This document shows, in pieces, positions 50,512 to 59,483 of a stretch of DNA of 64,000 nt. The translations under genes were made by a program, and so were the position numbers. Source of the stretch: Clostridia bacterium (GTDB taxonomy: Bacteria > Bacillota > Clostridia > Christensenellales > Borkfalkiaceae). How positions within the stretch are numbered: position 1 is the stretch's first letter; each line of letters begins with the position of its first letter. A model generated the notes under the pieces. It was not told the DNA's origin, did not search any database, and saw nothing but the letters and a program-made list of their open reading frames with translations. Where the stretch lies: NCBI GenBank assembly GCA_017465145.1, contig JAFTWU010000016.1, forward strand, positions 1 to 64,000, given 5' to 3'.

Positions 50512-50540
50512 TTGACAATAAAGTATAAAAGTTTTATAAT
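50512..50540 (+). promoter_or_regulatory. Consensus sigma-A promoter of the esterase gene
   Basis: TTGACA (50512-50517), 17-base spacer, TATAAT (50535-50540). Confidence 0.85.
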
Positions 50541-50591
50541 AAGATTAAAATTAAAGTTAGAATAAAAAATGGATTTAGGGGGATGTTAAAA

Positions 50592-51566
50592 ATGGCAAAA
50601 AAAAGAACAGAATATCCTATCAATCCCGATTTTAAGGTAATTTCTAACGTTAATCCACCCTTAAATAAACTTACCTTACCTTTGTTTGTTAGTTCAACTA
50701 GAATGCTTTATAACAACGAAAAAACTACCGATAAAGTTAAGGTAGAAAAGGTAAAAATTCCCGCGCGCGACGGTGTTAATTTGCAAACGATTATTTATAC
50801 ACCAAAGGGCTTGCCCGAAAAGAACGCGCCTTGCCTTATAAATTATCACGGCGGTGGGTTTGTTCTTCCCGCAATGCCATACCATTATTCGATAGCAAAA
50901 GAATATGCAATTCAAGCAAAGTGCAAGGTTATATTCGTAGACTATCGTTTAGCGCCCAAATATCCTTTTCCGTATGCCGTTAACGACTGTTTCGACACTT
51001 ACAAATGGGTTTTAGACCATGCAGAACAACTTGGTATTGATACCGATAGAATCGCTTTAGGTGGAGATAGTGCGGGTGGAAATCTTTCCACGGTAACGTG
51101 CATTGTGGCGCACGATAACGGCTTAAAAATGCCACGCGGACAAATGTTAATCTATCCGTATATCAGCGTAGACCCACAGTTTGAATCTATGCAAAAGTAT
51201 AACGATACGCCTATGTGCAATACGTACGACGTGAATAAGTATGCAGAGTATTACGTGCCGTATACTTCGGTTGAAAGACGCGATTACGTTTCTCCGATGG
51301 AGGCTAGTTGCTTAGATAAAATGCCAGACTGTTATATGGAAACGGCGGAATTCGACTGCTTGCACGACGGGGCTTTGCTTTATGCCAGAAAGTTAAAGGC
51401 TTGTAACGTTCACGTTTACCTTAACGAAACTAAGGGGACGGTTCACGCTTACGATATCGTTTTAGGTAGTAAATACGTAAAAGAAGTTATTAAAAAGAGA
51501 AGTGAATTCTTAAGATGCTTATTTTACGATAAACAACCCGCTCATTTGCAAGTTTACGAAATGTAA
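50592..51566 (+). CDS. Alpha/beta hydrolase (HSL/GDXG esterase family)
   Basis: 324 residues. The oxyanion-hole motif HGGGF and nucleophile elbow GDSAGGN place it in the hormone-sensitive-lipase-like esterases (Abhydrolase_3). Catalytic Asp is likely in AEFDCLHDGA and His in GTVHAYD. No signal peptide, so cytosolic. The substrate is probably a short acyl or acetyl ester; specificity cannot be read. The ATG at 50592 is placed about 10 bases after GGGGG; an ATG at 50583 is too close to that site. It stands alone. Confidence 0.9.
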   Translation: MAKKRTEYPINPDFKVISNVNPPLNKLTLPLFVSSTRMLYNNEKTTDKVKVEKVKIPARDGVNLQTIIYTPKGLPEKNAPCLINYHGGGFVLPAMPYHYSIAKEYAIQAKCKVIFVDYRLAPKYPFPYAVNDCFDTYKWVLDHAEQLGIDTDRIALGGDSAGGNLSTVTCIVAHDNGLKMPRGQMLIYPYISVDPQFESMQKYNDTPMCNTYDVNKYAEYYVPYTSVERRDYVSPMEASCLDKMPDCYMETAEFDCLHDGALLYARKLKACNVHVYLNETKGTVHAYDIVLGSKYVKEVIKKRSEFLRCLFYDKQPAHLQVYEM

Positions 51567-51666
51567 TTAAAAGCAAATGAAGGTGCTATTTTTTGCACGA
51601 AATTAAAAAGTATTACACGGCGAAAAAGCCGAAAAATAAAAACGTAAAATTTTTAGGAGAATTATT

Positions 51667-51864
51667 ATGGATAAAAAAATTACCGCAAACACCACTATTT
51701 TTGAAGCAATTCAATTAAACCCCAAGGCTGGCGAAATTCTTATGTCACACGGCATGCATTGCTTAGGTTGTGCTTTGGCTCACGGCGAAACCGTTGGCGA
51801 AGCTGCTGAAGTTCACGGTGCAGACTTAGAACAAATGCTAGAAGAACTTAACGACGTAGAATAA
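51667..51864 (+). CDS. DUF1858 domain protein
   Basis: 65 residues. The whole protein is one DUF1858 domain, with TIFEAIQLNPKAGEILMSHGMHCLGCALAHGETVGEAA containing a CxxC pair. Such domains are found alone or fused to hybrid-cluster and ScdA-like proteins in anaerobes and may be involved in redox or metal sulfide chemistry. TTAGGAG ribosome site. Terminator downstream. Confidence 0.88.
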   Translation: MDKKITANTTIFEAIQLNPKAGEILMSHGMHCLGCALAHGETVGEAAEVHGADLEQMLEELNDVE

Positions 51865-51935
51865 TTAAAAATTAACGCAAAAAGATTAAATTTTGCTAAG
51901 GTTTTAATTTACGAAAAGAAGTCAATACTAAAATA

Positions 51936-51970
51936 ACAGGGCAGATTAAAATTTTCTGTCCTGTATTTTA
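51936..51970 (+). terminator. Intrinsic terminator of the DUF1858 gene
   Basis: A 10-bp stem (51936-51945 with 51955-51964), then ATTTTAT. Confidence 0.8.
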
Positions 51971-52000
51971 TATTTTAATATAAAAATATTCAAAAATGCA

Positions 52001-52029
52001 TTGACTAAAAACGGTCAATGATATATAAT
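52001..52029 (+). promoter_or_regulatory. Sigma-A promoter of the secD operon
   Basis: TTGACT (52001-52006), 17-base spacer, TATAAT (52024-52029). A TTGAC/GTCAA inverted repeat lies in the -35/spacer region. Confidence 0.8.
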
Positions 52030-52086
52030 ACTTTAGGTATATTTTAATTATAAGTGTAAATGTACGAAAATTTTTCGGAGGCAGAA

Positions 52087-53418
52087 ATGAGTAAAAGAAA
52101 GTCAATAATCTTTTTATCGATTATAAGCCTATTAATGGCGTTTTTACTCGTAATGACGTTTATTCGTTTCCCGGTAGGAACAAATAAACAATATTCTTTC
52201 TTTAAGGGTATTGGACAAGGTTACGATTTTGGCGGTGGCACGGCGTATGAAGTTGAACTTTTAGATTCAAGCGACCGCATTGAAGACATTGACGAAGTTT
52301 TAGAAACTTTAAAGTACAGACTAGACGCGCTAGGTTATACTAACAGTTCGGTAAAAGCAATTAAAAGCAACGATCCCGCTGTTAAAGACTATCGTGTAAG
52401 AATTGAAGCGCGTGGTGCTAATAACGAATACGGCAAACAAAACGTTGATATCTTAACTAGTGATATTCAAACGGTTTTAGCATACGGCGAATTAAAGTTT
52501 TACGGCGGTACTGAAGAAGACCCGTCAGAAGAAATCTTCGTTGGTATTGAAAACCCCGTTAGTAAGGTTGAATATAAAGGCGCTCAAACGGACGGTGCAG
52601 ATGCTTACTATCCCGTAACCATCACTTTCTCTAAACAAGCGTACGACGAACTTATCACAAACATTAGAAGTGGCGACTACTATCTAAAAGTTATGATAGG
52701 CGATACCGAACTTCCACTCTTTGGCGAAGCTCTTTTAGAATCTTATTTTGCTGGCAGGGCAATTTCCGTTTATCCCACTACTGAAACGTTTGCAAAACAA
52801 ATCGTTCTTCAAATCGAATCAGGTGGTTTACCTTGCGAATTCAACGTTCAAGATATGAAAAAATATCAAATCGAATCTGCTTTCGGTAACGATATTCCTT
52901 TAATTGCTTGCATAATCGTTGGCGCGTTCTTATTGCTTAGCATCGCAGTTCTCTGCGTTAAATTCAAGGGTTTTGGTATTGCTGCATCACTTTCTTTAAT
53001 CGACTTTATGCTTATTGAAATGTGGATGTTAGTTGCTATCCCCGGCATAAAAGTTTCTATCGCAAGCGTGCTTGGTATTTTAGTTGCAACTATTATTGCA
53101 ATAGACGGCGCAATTTTAACGGGCAAACGTATCCAAGAAGAATTTGCACGTGGCAAGACCGTTAAGGCATCAGTTAACGTTGGCTTTAAGCGTGCGTTAG
53201 TGCCCATCATCAGCGGTTGCTTAATCGCAGGCGTAGTTGCTCTTTGCTTATTTGCATTGACTACCGCACAAGTTCAAGCGTTTGCAATTACTCTTGGTAT
53301 CGGTGCCGTTGCCGCTGCAATTTGCGGTTTATTATTCACAAGAATGTTCACGGTATTATTATTACCTTTGGCAAAAAATAAGGAAACCTTCCTTAATCTT
53401 AAAAGGGAGGATAATTAA
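52087..53418 (+). CDS. secD: Protein translocase subunit SecD
   Basis: 443 residues. One N-terminal membrane helix, GQGYDFGGGTAYEVEL in place of the usual GLDLxGG motif, a periplasm-type P1 domain, then five helices of the RND fold with LRALVPI-type positions read as FKRALVPIISGCL. SecDF uses the proton or sodium gradient to aid export by SecYEG. The ATG at 52087 has a CGGAGG site; the earlier ATG at 52060 has none. secF follows after 2 bases. Confidence 0.92.
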   Translation: MSKRKSIIFLSIISLLMAFLLVMTFIRFPVGTNKQYSFFKGIGQGYDFGGGTAYEVELLDSSDRIEDIDEVLETLKYRLDALGYTNSSVKAIKSNDPAVKDYRVRIEARGANNEYGKQNVDILTSDIQTVLAYGELKFYGGTEEDPSEEIFVGIENPVSKVEYKGAQTDGADAYYPVTITFSKQAYDELITNIRSGDYYLKVMIGDTELPLFGEALLESYFAGRAISVYPTTETFAKQIVLQIESGGLPCEFNVQDMKKYQIESAFGNDIPLIACIIVGAFLLLSIAVLCVKFKGFGIAASLSLIDFMLIEMWMLVAIPGIKVSIASVLGILVATIIAIDGAILTGKRIQEEFARGKTVKASVNVGFKRALVPIISGCLIAGVVALCLFALTTAQVQAFAITLGIGAVAAAICGLLFTRMFTVLLLPLAKNKETFLNLKREDN

Positions 53419-53420
53419 TT

Positions 53421-54314
53421 ATGAAATGTTCAATCGCTAAAAAACTTAAGGTTTTATTGATAGCAGCACTTGTTATTCTTATCGCAGGTTTTACCGTTTT
53501 AGGTATTTGTGGTTTCAACAACACGGCAGATTTTAATAAGAGTTATGAAATTAGCCTTTCTATAACGCAAAACCACGATGGCTCTGGCGAATATGCTAAA
53601 GGCGTTGTAGAATCTTACCTTGATGATAAAGGTCAAAATTACAATGGTTACGACGTTCAAGTTAGTGAAAACGGCAAGGTTTACATTTATAAGTTTGACA
53701 AGCTTGAAAACGTTGATGAAACCGAACTCAACACTTTAGTTAACAATCAACTAGACAACAAATACGGTGCAGGCGTATATATTGCAACCGTTCACGTTGA
53801 CGAAGTTATTCCCGCACTCTTAAAACAAGTTGGTTGGATTGCTTTGGCACTTGGCATTTCAGCAGTAGTAGTATTTATTTACTTGCTTATCGTTGAAAAA
53901 CTTGCAGCAGCTCTTTCAACTTTAATTTCTTCAGTTGGGGCAGGCGTATTCTTCGTTGCACTTATGGCTATTACTAGAATTCCTGCACAACCTTTTATCG
54001 TTGCAGGTATGGCTACGGCGGCAGTTCTTGCAGGCGTTCTTTCTGCAGGTACGGTTAATAGATGCAAAGAAGAAATAAGACTTAACGAAAAAATCACTAA
54101 AGCGGAACTTACCGCAAAGGTTGTTAAAGATAGTTTCTTAAGGCACGTTTTAATTTGTGGTTTAATCGCTATCGTTTCAATCGCTCTTATTATCGTTGGT
54201 CCTGCATACTTAAGATGGCTTGGCCTACAACTTCTTTTAGCGGGCGTCGTATCTACGGTTATTGCTTACGTTTGCACACCCGTAACTTACTCCTTAATTA
54301 AAAAATTAAAATAA
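53421..54314 (+). CDS. secF: Protein translocase subunit SecF
   Basis: 297 residues. N-terminal membrane helix, a small extracytoplasmic domain, and five further helices with STLISSVGAGVFFVALMAITRIP and INGVLSAGTVNRCKEEIR-like regions corresponding to the SecF core. It is shorter and more diverged than E. coli SecF. GGGAGG ribosome site at the end of secD. Together with SecD it forms the split SecDF. Confidence 0.85.
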   Translation: MKCSIAKKLKVLLIAALVILIAGFTVLGICGFNNTADFNKSYEISLSITQNHDGSGEYAKGVVESYLDDKGQNYNGYDVQVSENGKVYIYKFDKLENVDETELNTLVNNQLDNKYGAGVYIATVHVDEVIPALLKQVGWIALALGISAVVVFIYLLIVEKLAAALSTLISSVGAGVFFVALMAITRIPAQPFIVAGMATAAVLAGVLSAGTVNRCKEEIRLNEKITKAELTAKVVKDSFLRHVLICGLIAIVSIALIIVGPAYLRWLGLQLLLAGVVSTVIAYVCTPVTYSLIKKLK

Positions 54315-54357
54315 TTAACTACTAACGAATTCGTCGGTAGTAAACAAAATGCTTATT

Positions 54358-54385
54358 ACAAGGCGGAAATTATTTTCCGCCTTGT
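54358..54385 (+). other. Stable hairpin between secF and recJ
   Basis: A 12-bp perfect stem (54358-54369 with 54374-54385), TTAT loop, not followed by a T run. It may be a processing or Rho-independent attenuation element ahead of recJ. Confidence 0.6.
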
Positions 54386-54404
54386 TGACTATTCGGGGGT
54401 TACC

Positions 54405-56720
54405 TTGATTATACAATACGGTAAACAACTATCTCAAAACGATAGAGATATAATTAAAAAAATTGCAGATGAATGCAGTATTATGTTTGATACTGCACGT
54501 CTTTTGTTTTACCGTAATATTGATACCGTTGAAAAGGCAAAACGCTTTTTAAATTCTGGTAAAAAGTACTTTAATAATCCACTTTTACTAGACGGTATGC
54601 AAGATGCCGTTAATAGATTACATACCGCAAAAAATCAAGGCGAAAAGGTGCTTATTTACGGCGATTACGATGCGGACGGCGTATGTGCTACAACCGTTTT
54701 ATATAAGTGCTTAAAAGATTTTGGTATATCGGCCTATACTTTCGTTCCCGAAAGAGAACTTGGCTACGGCATTAATACAGAAGTAGTTCAAAAGTTCGTA
54801 AAAGAAGATAACGTAAGTTTAATTATAACCGTTGACTGTGGTATTTCCGATAAGGAAAAAATTGACGATATAAAAGCACTTAACATCGACGTTATAGTAA
54901 CCGACCACCACGAACCCCCTGAAATATTACCCGATTGCATAAAAATCGACCCTAAAATAAAGGGGCAGGCGTATCCATTTACAGAACTATGTGGCGCGGG
55001 TGTTGCCTATAAACTAGGCTTTGCCTTGATAGGTGAAAGGGCAAACGATTATCTTGACTACGTTGCTCTTGCAACCGTTGCCGATAGTATGGATTTAATT
55101 GACGAAAATAGAGATATCGTCGTTGAAGGTTTAAATATCTTCAATTCAGATAAAATTCGCCCCGTGTTTGCAACTATGCTTTCTGATAACGAAAAGGAAG
55201 TTACGGCACAAAGTTTGGCGTTTGCTATTGCGCCGCGTATCAATGCGGGGGGTAGAATGGGTGACGTTAATAGTGCTTTGCAACTTCTTTTAACCGACGA
55301 CCAAAACAAGATTTTCGATTTGGTTTCAAAGTTAAACTCTTATAATCTTGGTCGCCAAGTTGAATGTGAACGCATTTTTACCGAGGCAAAAGAACAAATT
55401 CGCGCAAGTGGATTAGAAAACGACAGCGTAATTTTGGTTAAAAACGAAAGTTGGAAAGGCGGTTTCGTTGGTATCGTTGCCGCAAAACTCGTTGAATATT
55501 ACAGTAGGCCGGTAATAGTTTTTCATTTGCACGACGGCTTTTATAAGGGCTCTGCTAGAAGCGTAGAAGGTATTAATATACATCAAGCAATCACGTCTTG
55601 TGCAGACATTTTGATAGCGTTTGGCGGGCACTCTCAAGCGGCGGGCGTTTCAGTAAGCCAAGAAAATTTTGAAGAATTAAGAAGGCGTTTATGCGCTTAC
55701 GTAGATAGCGTGGGGGCGGAAATCGGTCAAGCTGTATGTAATGCAGAATGGCAGGTAAATTGTCCCATAGACGTAAGTTTTGCACGCGAAATCAATCTTT
55801 TAGAGCCGTTTGGTACGGGCAATCGCCGTCCCGCATTTACTTGTGTGGTAAACGGGGTTGGTAGTTCACCGCTAAAGCCGGGCTCTCCGCATTGTTTAGT
55901 TAACAGTGATGCGGGCGAAATGCTTTATTTTAACTTTGGGCAAGACGTAGAATATCTTAACTTGCCGATAGATACCACCATTGTTTTTGAGTGGAATCTA
56001 TCTAGATTCCGCGGAAAAGATTCTTTGAAGGGTTTTGTTAAAAAATTAATTGCTAATTTTGATGATTTTAACTCTCTTAAAAGTTACGCTTTCCGCAACG
56101 AATTAACTAGTATGCGCACGGGTGCATCTTTAGAAACGTCAAGCGATAAAAATTTAGTTAACGGCGCAAATATTACATATCTAAATCATCAGCAAATTAC
56201 TATTGAAAACGGCGTTAGAACTCTTTACGTTTTAACCGATAGCGACAATATAAAATTCTATGATATTCCAAACGAAATGCCAAGATTTTACGGCACGGTT
56301 ACAAGCGTAAGTTTTGCAAATTGTATCGTTGTTGCACCCCTATCAATCCCCGCGGGGTATAATAAAATCGTTTACCTAGATAAACCTTATTTTGTGCGCG
56401 ATTTTAACGGCGAAATCGTTATTTGTAGCGACCTTATAGGCTATCAAGCGCTAGATAGCGTAAACGTTGAAAGAGAAAAGATGGCGGAAATTTTTAACTA
56501 TCTTTGCGCGGTTACCAATAAAGAATTTAGCGGTTCAGTAGAGTTTTATAATTCTAAAAATCCGCCGTTTGATAAATCCGCGTTTATTTTTGCTACCGAA
56601 GTATTTTTAGAACTAGGATTTTTCTATATAGAATACGGCGTGTTAAAAAGAAATAGCGCGATAACAAATCCATTGACAAACTCAAAGGTTTATAGTACAA
56701 TTTCTTTAATAAAAGGCTAG
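54405..56720 (+). CDS. recJ: Single-stranded-DNA-specific exonuclease RecJ
   Basis: 771 residues. DHH motifs YGDYDADGVCAT, ITVDCGIS, VTDHHEPP and VALATVADSMDL coordinate Mn. The DHHA1 region FGGHSQAAGVS follows. A C-terminal extension of about 200 residues is typical of Firmicutes RecJ. It degrades 5' single strands in repair. The start is TTG at 54405 with a CGGGGG site; no ATG fits. It lies 16 bases before rel. Confidence 0.94.
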   Translation: MIIQYGKQLSQNDRDIIKKIADECSIMFDTARLLFYRNIDTVEKAKRFLNSGKKYFNNPLLLDGMQDAVNRLHTAKNQGEKVLIYGDYDADGVCATTVLYKCLKDFGISAYTFVPERELGYGINTEVVQKFVKEDNVSLIITVDCGISDKEKIDDIKALNIDVIVTDHHEPPEILPDCIKIDPKIKGQAYPFTELCGAGVAYKLGFALIGERANDYLDYVALATVADSMDLIDENRDIVVEGLNIFNSDKIRPVFATMLSDNEKEVTAQSLAFAIAPRINAGGRMGDVNSALQLLLTDDQNKIFDLVSKLNSYNLGRQVECERIFTEAKEQIRASGLENDSVILVKNESWKGGFVGIVAAKLVEYYSRPVIVFHLHDGFYKGSARSVEGINIHQAITSCADILIAFGGHSQAAGVSVSQENFEELRRRLCAYVDSVGAEIGQAVCNAEWQVNCPIDVSFAREINLLEPFGTGNRRPAFTCVVNGVGSSPLKPGSPHCLVNSDAGEMLYFNFGQDVEYLNLPIDTTIVFEWNLSRFRGKDSLKGFVKKLIANFDDFNSLKSYAFRNELTSMRTGASLETSSDKNLVNGANITYLNHQQITIENGVRTLYVLTDSDNIKFYDIPNEMPRFYGTVTSVSFANCIVVAPLSIPAGYNKIVYLDKPYFVRDFNGEIVICSDLIGYQALDSVNVEREKMAEIFNYLCAVTNKEFSGSVEFYNSKNPPFDKSAFIFATEVFLELGFFYIEYGVLKRNSAITNPLTNSKVYSTISLIKG

Positions 56721-56736
56721 TATATTTAAGGTTTTT

Positions 56737-58869
56737 ATGTTTGAAATTATTGAACAATTAGAAACTAAATATAAAGGCAAAGATTTAGAGTTATGCCTAA
56801 AGGCATACGACTTTGCTAAAGAAGCACACGTTAACCAAAAACGTGCATCGGGTGAAGACTATTTTATTCACCCTTGTACCGTTGCGAAAATTTTGGTTAG
56901 TCTTGGGCTAGACGCTGCGACTATTGCCGCGGCCTTTTTGCATGACGTTATAGAAGATACACCCGTTTCAGAAGGGGATATAAAGAAAGAATTCGGTGAA
57001 GAAGTTTTAGAACTTGTCGTTGGCGTTACCAAACTTGATAAAATTGAATTCCACTCTCAAGAAGAAGAACAAGCGGAAAACTTCCGTAAACTTTTCGTTG
57101 CTATGGCAAAGGATATCAGGGTTATCATTATTAAACTTGCCGATAGACTTCACAATATGCGCTCTCTTAACTTCTTGTCTAAAGAACGTCAACTTCGCAT
57201 GGCGCGTGAAACCCTTGAAATTTACGCACCCTTAGCAGGTAGACTTGGCATTTCACAAGTTAAATGCGAACTAGAAGACCTTTGCTTAAAATACGTTGAA
57301 CCGGAATTTTACGAGTATTTAGTTCAAAATATTGACGAAAGATTAAAAGAAACCGAAACCATGGTAGAACAGGTCATCGGTGAAATTCGCACGCTATTAA
57401 AAGAATCTAATATTTCTGCCGAAGTTTTTGGCAGAAGAAAACACTTATATTCTATCTATCGCAAGATGAAAGAACGTGGCAAAACCTTTGACCAAATTTA
57501 CGATTTCGTTGCGATAAGAATTATAGTTGACAGCATTGACCAATGCTATGAAATTTTGGGTAAAATTCACCATATTTGGAAACCCGTTCCAGGGCGTATT
57601 AAAGACTATATTGCAACGCCAAAGCCAAATATGTACCGTTCACTTCACACTACCGTAATGACCAACTACGGCAGAGTATTTGAAATTCAAATTAGAACTT
57701 TTGAAATGAACCACGCTGCCGAATACGGTATCGCAGCGCATTGGAAATATAAAGAAAAGAACGACGGTGGCGACCTTGATACCAGACTTTCTTGGATAAG
57801 GGAAGTTATGGAATGGCAAGGCGGGTTAAAAGATAGCCGTGAATTCTTAAACTCCTTAAAGGGCGACCTTTATAATTCAGAAGTTTTGGTATTTACACCT
57901 AAAGGCGACGTTATAAGTCTTGTTAAAGGCGCAACCCCCCTAGACTTTGCATATAATATACACTCAGAAGTCGGCAACCGTACGGTAGGCGCTAAAGTAA
58001 ACTCTAAAATGGTGCCATTAAACACCGAACTTCAAGTCGGTGACGTTGTTGAGATTTTAACGTCGCAAAACTCTAAAGGTCCGTCTTGGGATTGGTTGAA
58101 AATTGTAAAGAGTTCTAGCACGCGCGTAAAAATTAGACAGTTTTTTAAGCGTGAAATGAAAGAAGAAAACGCCCGCACGGGTAAGTCTATGCTTGAAAAT
58201 GAAATTAAGCGTAGGGGATATACTGTTTCCGACCTATTAAACGACGAATCTTTCCTTGTTCTATCGCAAAAAATGGCGTTTAGCAATATGGAAGAAATGT
58301 ACGCGTCAATAGGTTACGGCGCAGTATCGGTTAACCAAGTTATAATGAAGTTAATCGATTATTTCCGCAAAAATCAACCCACAGAAGAAATTACCAAATT
58401 CGTTAACGTTACCAAGCGCCAAAACGGTGGTGTTATCGTTAAGGGTATGTCAAATATTTTGGTGCGCTTTGCGGGTTGTTGCAATCCCGTTCCCGGTGAT
58501 GAAGTTATAGGTTTCGTTTCGCGTGGACGCGGTGTTGCTATCCATAGGGCAGACTGTCCTAATATAAAGGTAGCCGAAAAAGAAAGGCTTATAGAAGCGT
58601 CTTGGGCGGATAGAAATTCTGCCGTTTACAACGCGGAAATAAGGGTTATCGGCAGTTCTCAAATGGAAATTTTAACAATCGTTGCCGCCGCGGTCGCGCA
58701 ACTTAAATTAGATATAGTTTCAACAAACGGTAGAACGGATTCACGTTCGGGCAGAGTAACTGTTAACTTTAATATCCGTTTAAACGGTAGAAACGAACTT
58801 GATACTTTAATCAATAAACTTAAACAAGAATCTAAAATTATTGACGTATTTAGGACGGCAAATAGATGA
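56737..58869 (+). CDS. rel: Bifunctional (p)ppGpp synthetase/hydrolase Rel
   Basis: 710 residues. HD hydrolase domain with FLHDVIEDTP and KLADRLHNMR; synthetase domain with YDFVAIRIIV and KPNMYRSLHTTV; TGS domain with VFTPKGDVISLVKGATPLDFAY; zinc-finger/RIS region FAGCCNPVPGD; and a C-terminal ACT domain. Both catalytic halves look intact. It runs the stringent response. The stop overlaps the next start (ATGA). Confidence 0.97.
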   Translation: MFEIIEQLETKYKGKDLELCLKAYDFAKEAHVNQKRASGEDYFIHPCTVAKILVSLGLDAATIAAAFLHDVIEDTPVSEGDIKKEFGEEVLELVVGVTKLDKIEFHSQEEEQAENFRKLFVAMAKDIRVIIIKLADRLHNMRSLNFLSKERQLRMARETLEIYAPLAGRLGISQVKCELEDLCLKYVEPEFYEYLVQNIDERLKETETMVEQVIGEIRTLLKESNISAEVFGRRKHLYSIYRKMKERGKTFDQIYDFVAIRIIVDSIDQCYEILGKIHHIWKPVPGRIKDYIATPKPNMYRSLHTTVMTNYGRVFEIQIRTFEMNHAAEYGIAAHWKYKEKNDGGDLDTRLSWIREVMEWQGGLKDSREFLNSLKGDLYNSEVLVFTPKGDVISLVKGATPLDFAYNIHSEVGNRTVGAKVNSKMVPLNTELQVGDVVEILTSQNSKGPSWDWLKIVKSSSTRVKIRQFFKREMKEENARTGKSMLENEIKRRGYTVSDLLNDESFLVLSQKMAFSNMEEMYASIGYGAVSVNQVIMKLIDYFRKNQPTEEITKFVNVTKRQNGGVIVKGMSNILVRFAGCCNPVPGDEVIGFVSRGRGVAIHRADCPNIKVAEKERLIEASWADRNSAVYNAEIRVIGSSQMEILTIVAAAVAQLKLDIVSTNGRTDSRSGRVTVNFNIRLNGRNELDTLINKLKQESKIIDVFRTANR

Positions 58870-59483
58870 CGTTGTATCACGTAATTAACGGTTTGCTACG
58901 CGTTAACACCTATTATCTTGTTAACGAGCAAACGGGCGGTGCAGTTTTAATCGACTGTGGCGAAAACTTAAACACAATTAGAAAAACGGAAAAAGAGTGC
59001 GGCTTTAAAGTTAAGGCCGTACTTTTAACGCACGCACACTTTGACCATAGCGGTTGCGCAAAAGATTTACAAGAACAAGGCGCAAAAATCTATATCAGCA
59101 AGATAGACGCACCTAAACTTTCTAACGAAGATAATTTAGGCAGTCATTTCGGCAGAAAAAACCGCGATTGCGTGCCCGACTATACCTTTCAAGATGGCGA
59201 TGAATTAATTGTAGAAGGCTTTAAGTTAAAGGTTATTGCAACTCCAGGTCATACCGACGGCTCAGTATGTTTTATAATGGATAATATCATATTTTCGGGC
59301 GACACCTTGTTTAAGGAAAGCGTTGGTAGAACTGACTTTCCCACAGGTGATAGCGACCAACTTGTAAAGTCTGTGTTAAAACTTTTGCATTTAGAAGGAG
59401 ACTATAACGTTTACCCGGGGCACGAAGAATTTACCACCCTATCGCACGAGCGTAAATTCAATATGTTTGTGGAGTTTGAATAG
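58866..59483 (+). CDS. Metallo-beta-lactamase-fold hydrolase (glyoxalase II-like)
   Basis: 205 residues. THAHFDHSGCA (HxHxDH), ATPGHTDGSVCF, FSGDTLFKESVGRTDFPTGD and the final YPGHEEFTTL give a complete binuclear metal site of the YcbL/hydroxyacylglutathione-hydrolase-like group. The substrate is likely a thioester. It overlaps rel by 4 bases and abuts hemZ; relatives hold the same place in many Firmicutes. Confidence 0.92.
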   Translation: MTLYHVINGLLRVNTYYLVNEQTGGAVLIDCGENLNTIRKTEKECGFKVKAVLLTHAHFDHSGCAKDLQEQGAKIYISKIDAPKLSNEDNLGSHFGRKNRDCVPDYTFQDGDELIVEGFKLKVIATPGHTDGSVCFIMDNIIFSGDTLFKESVGRTDFPTGDSDQLVKSVLKLLHLEGDYNVYPGHEEFTTLSHERKFNMFVEFE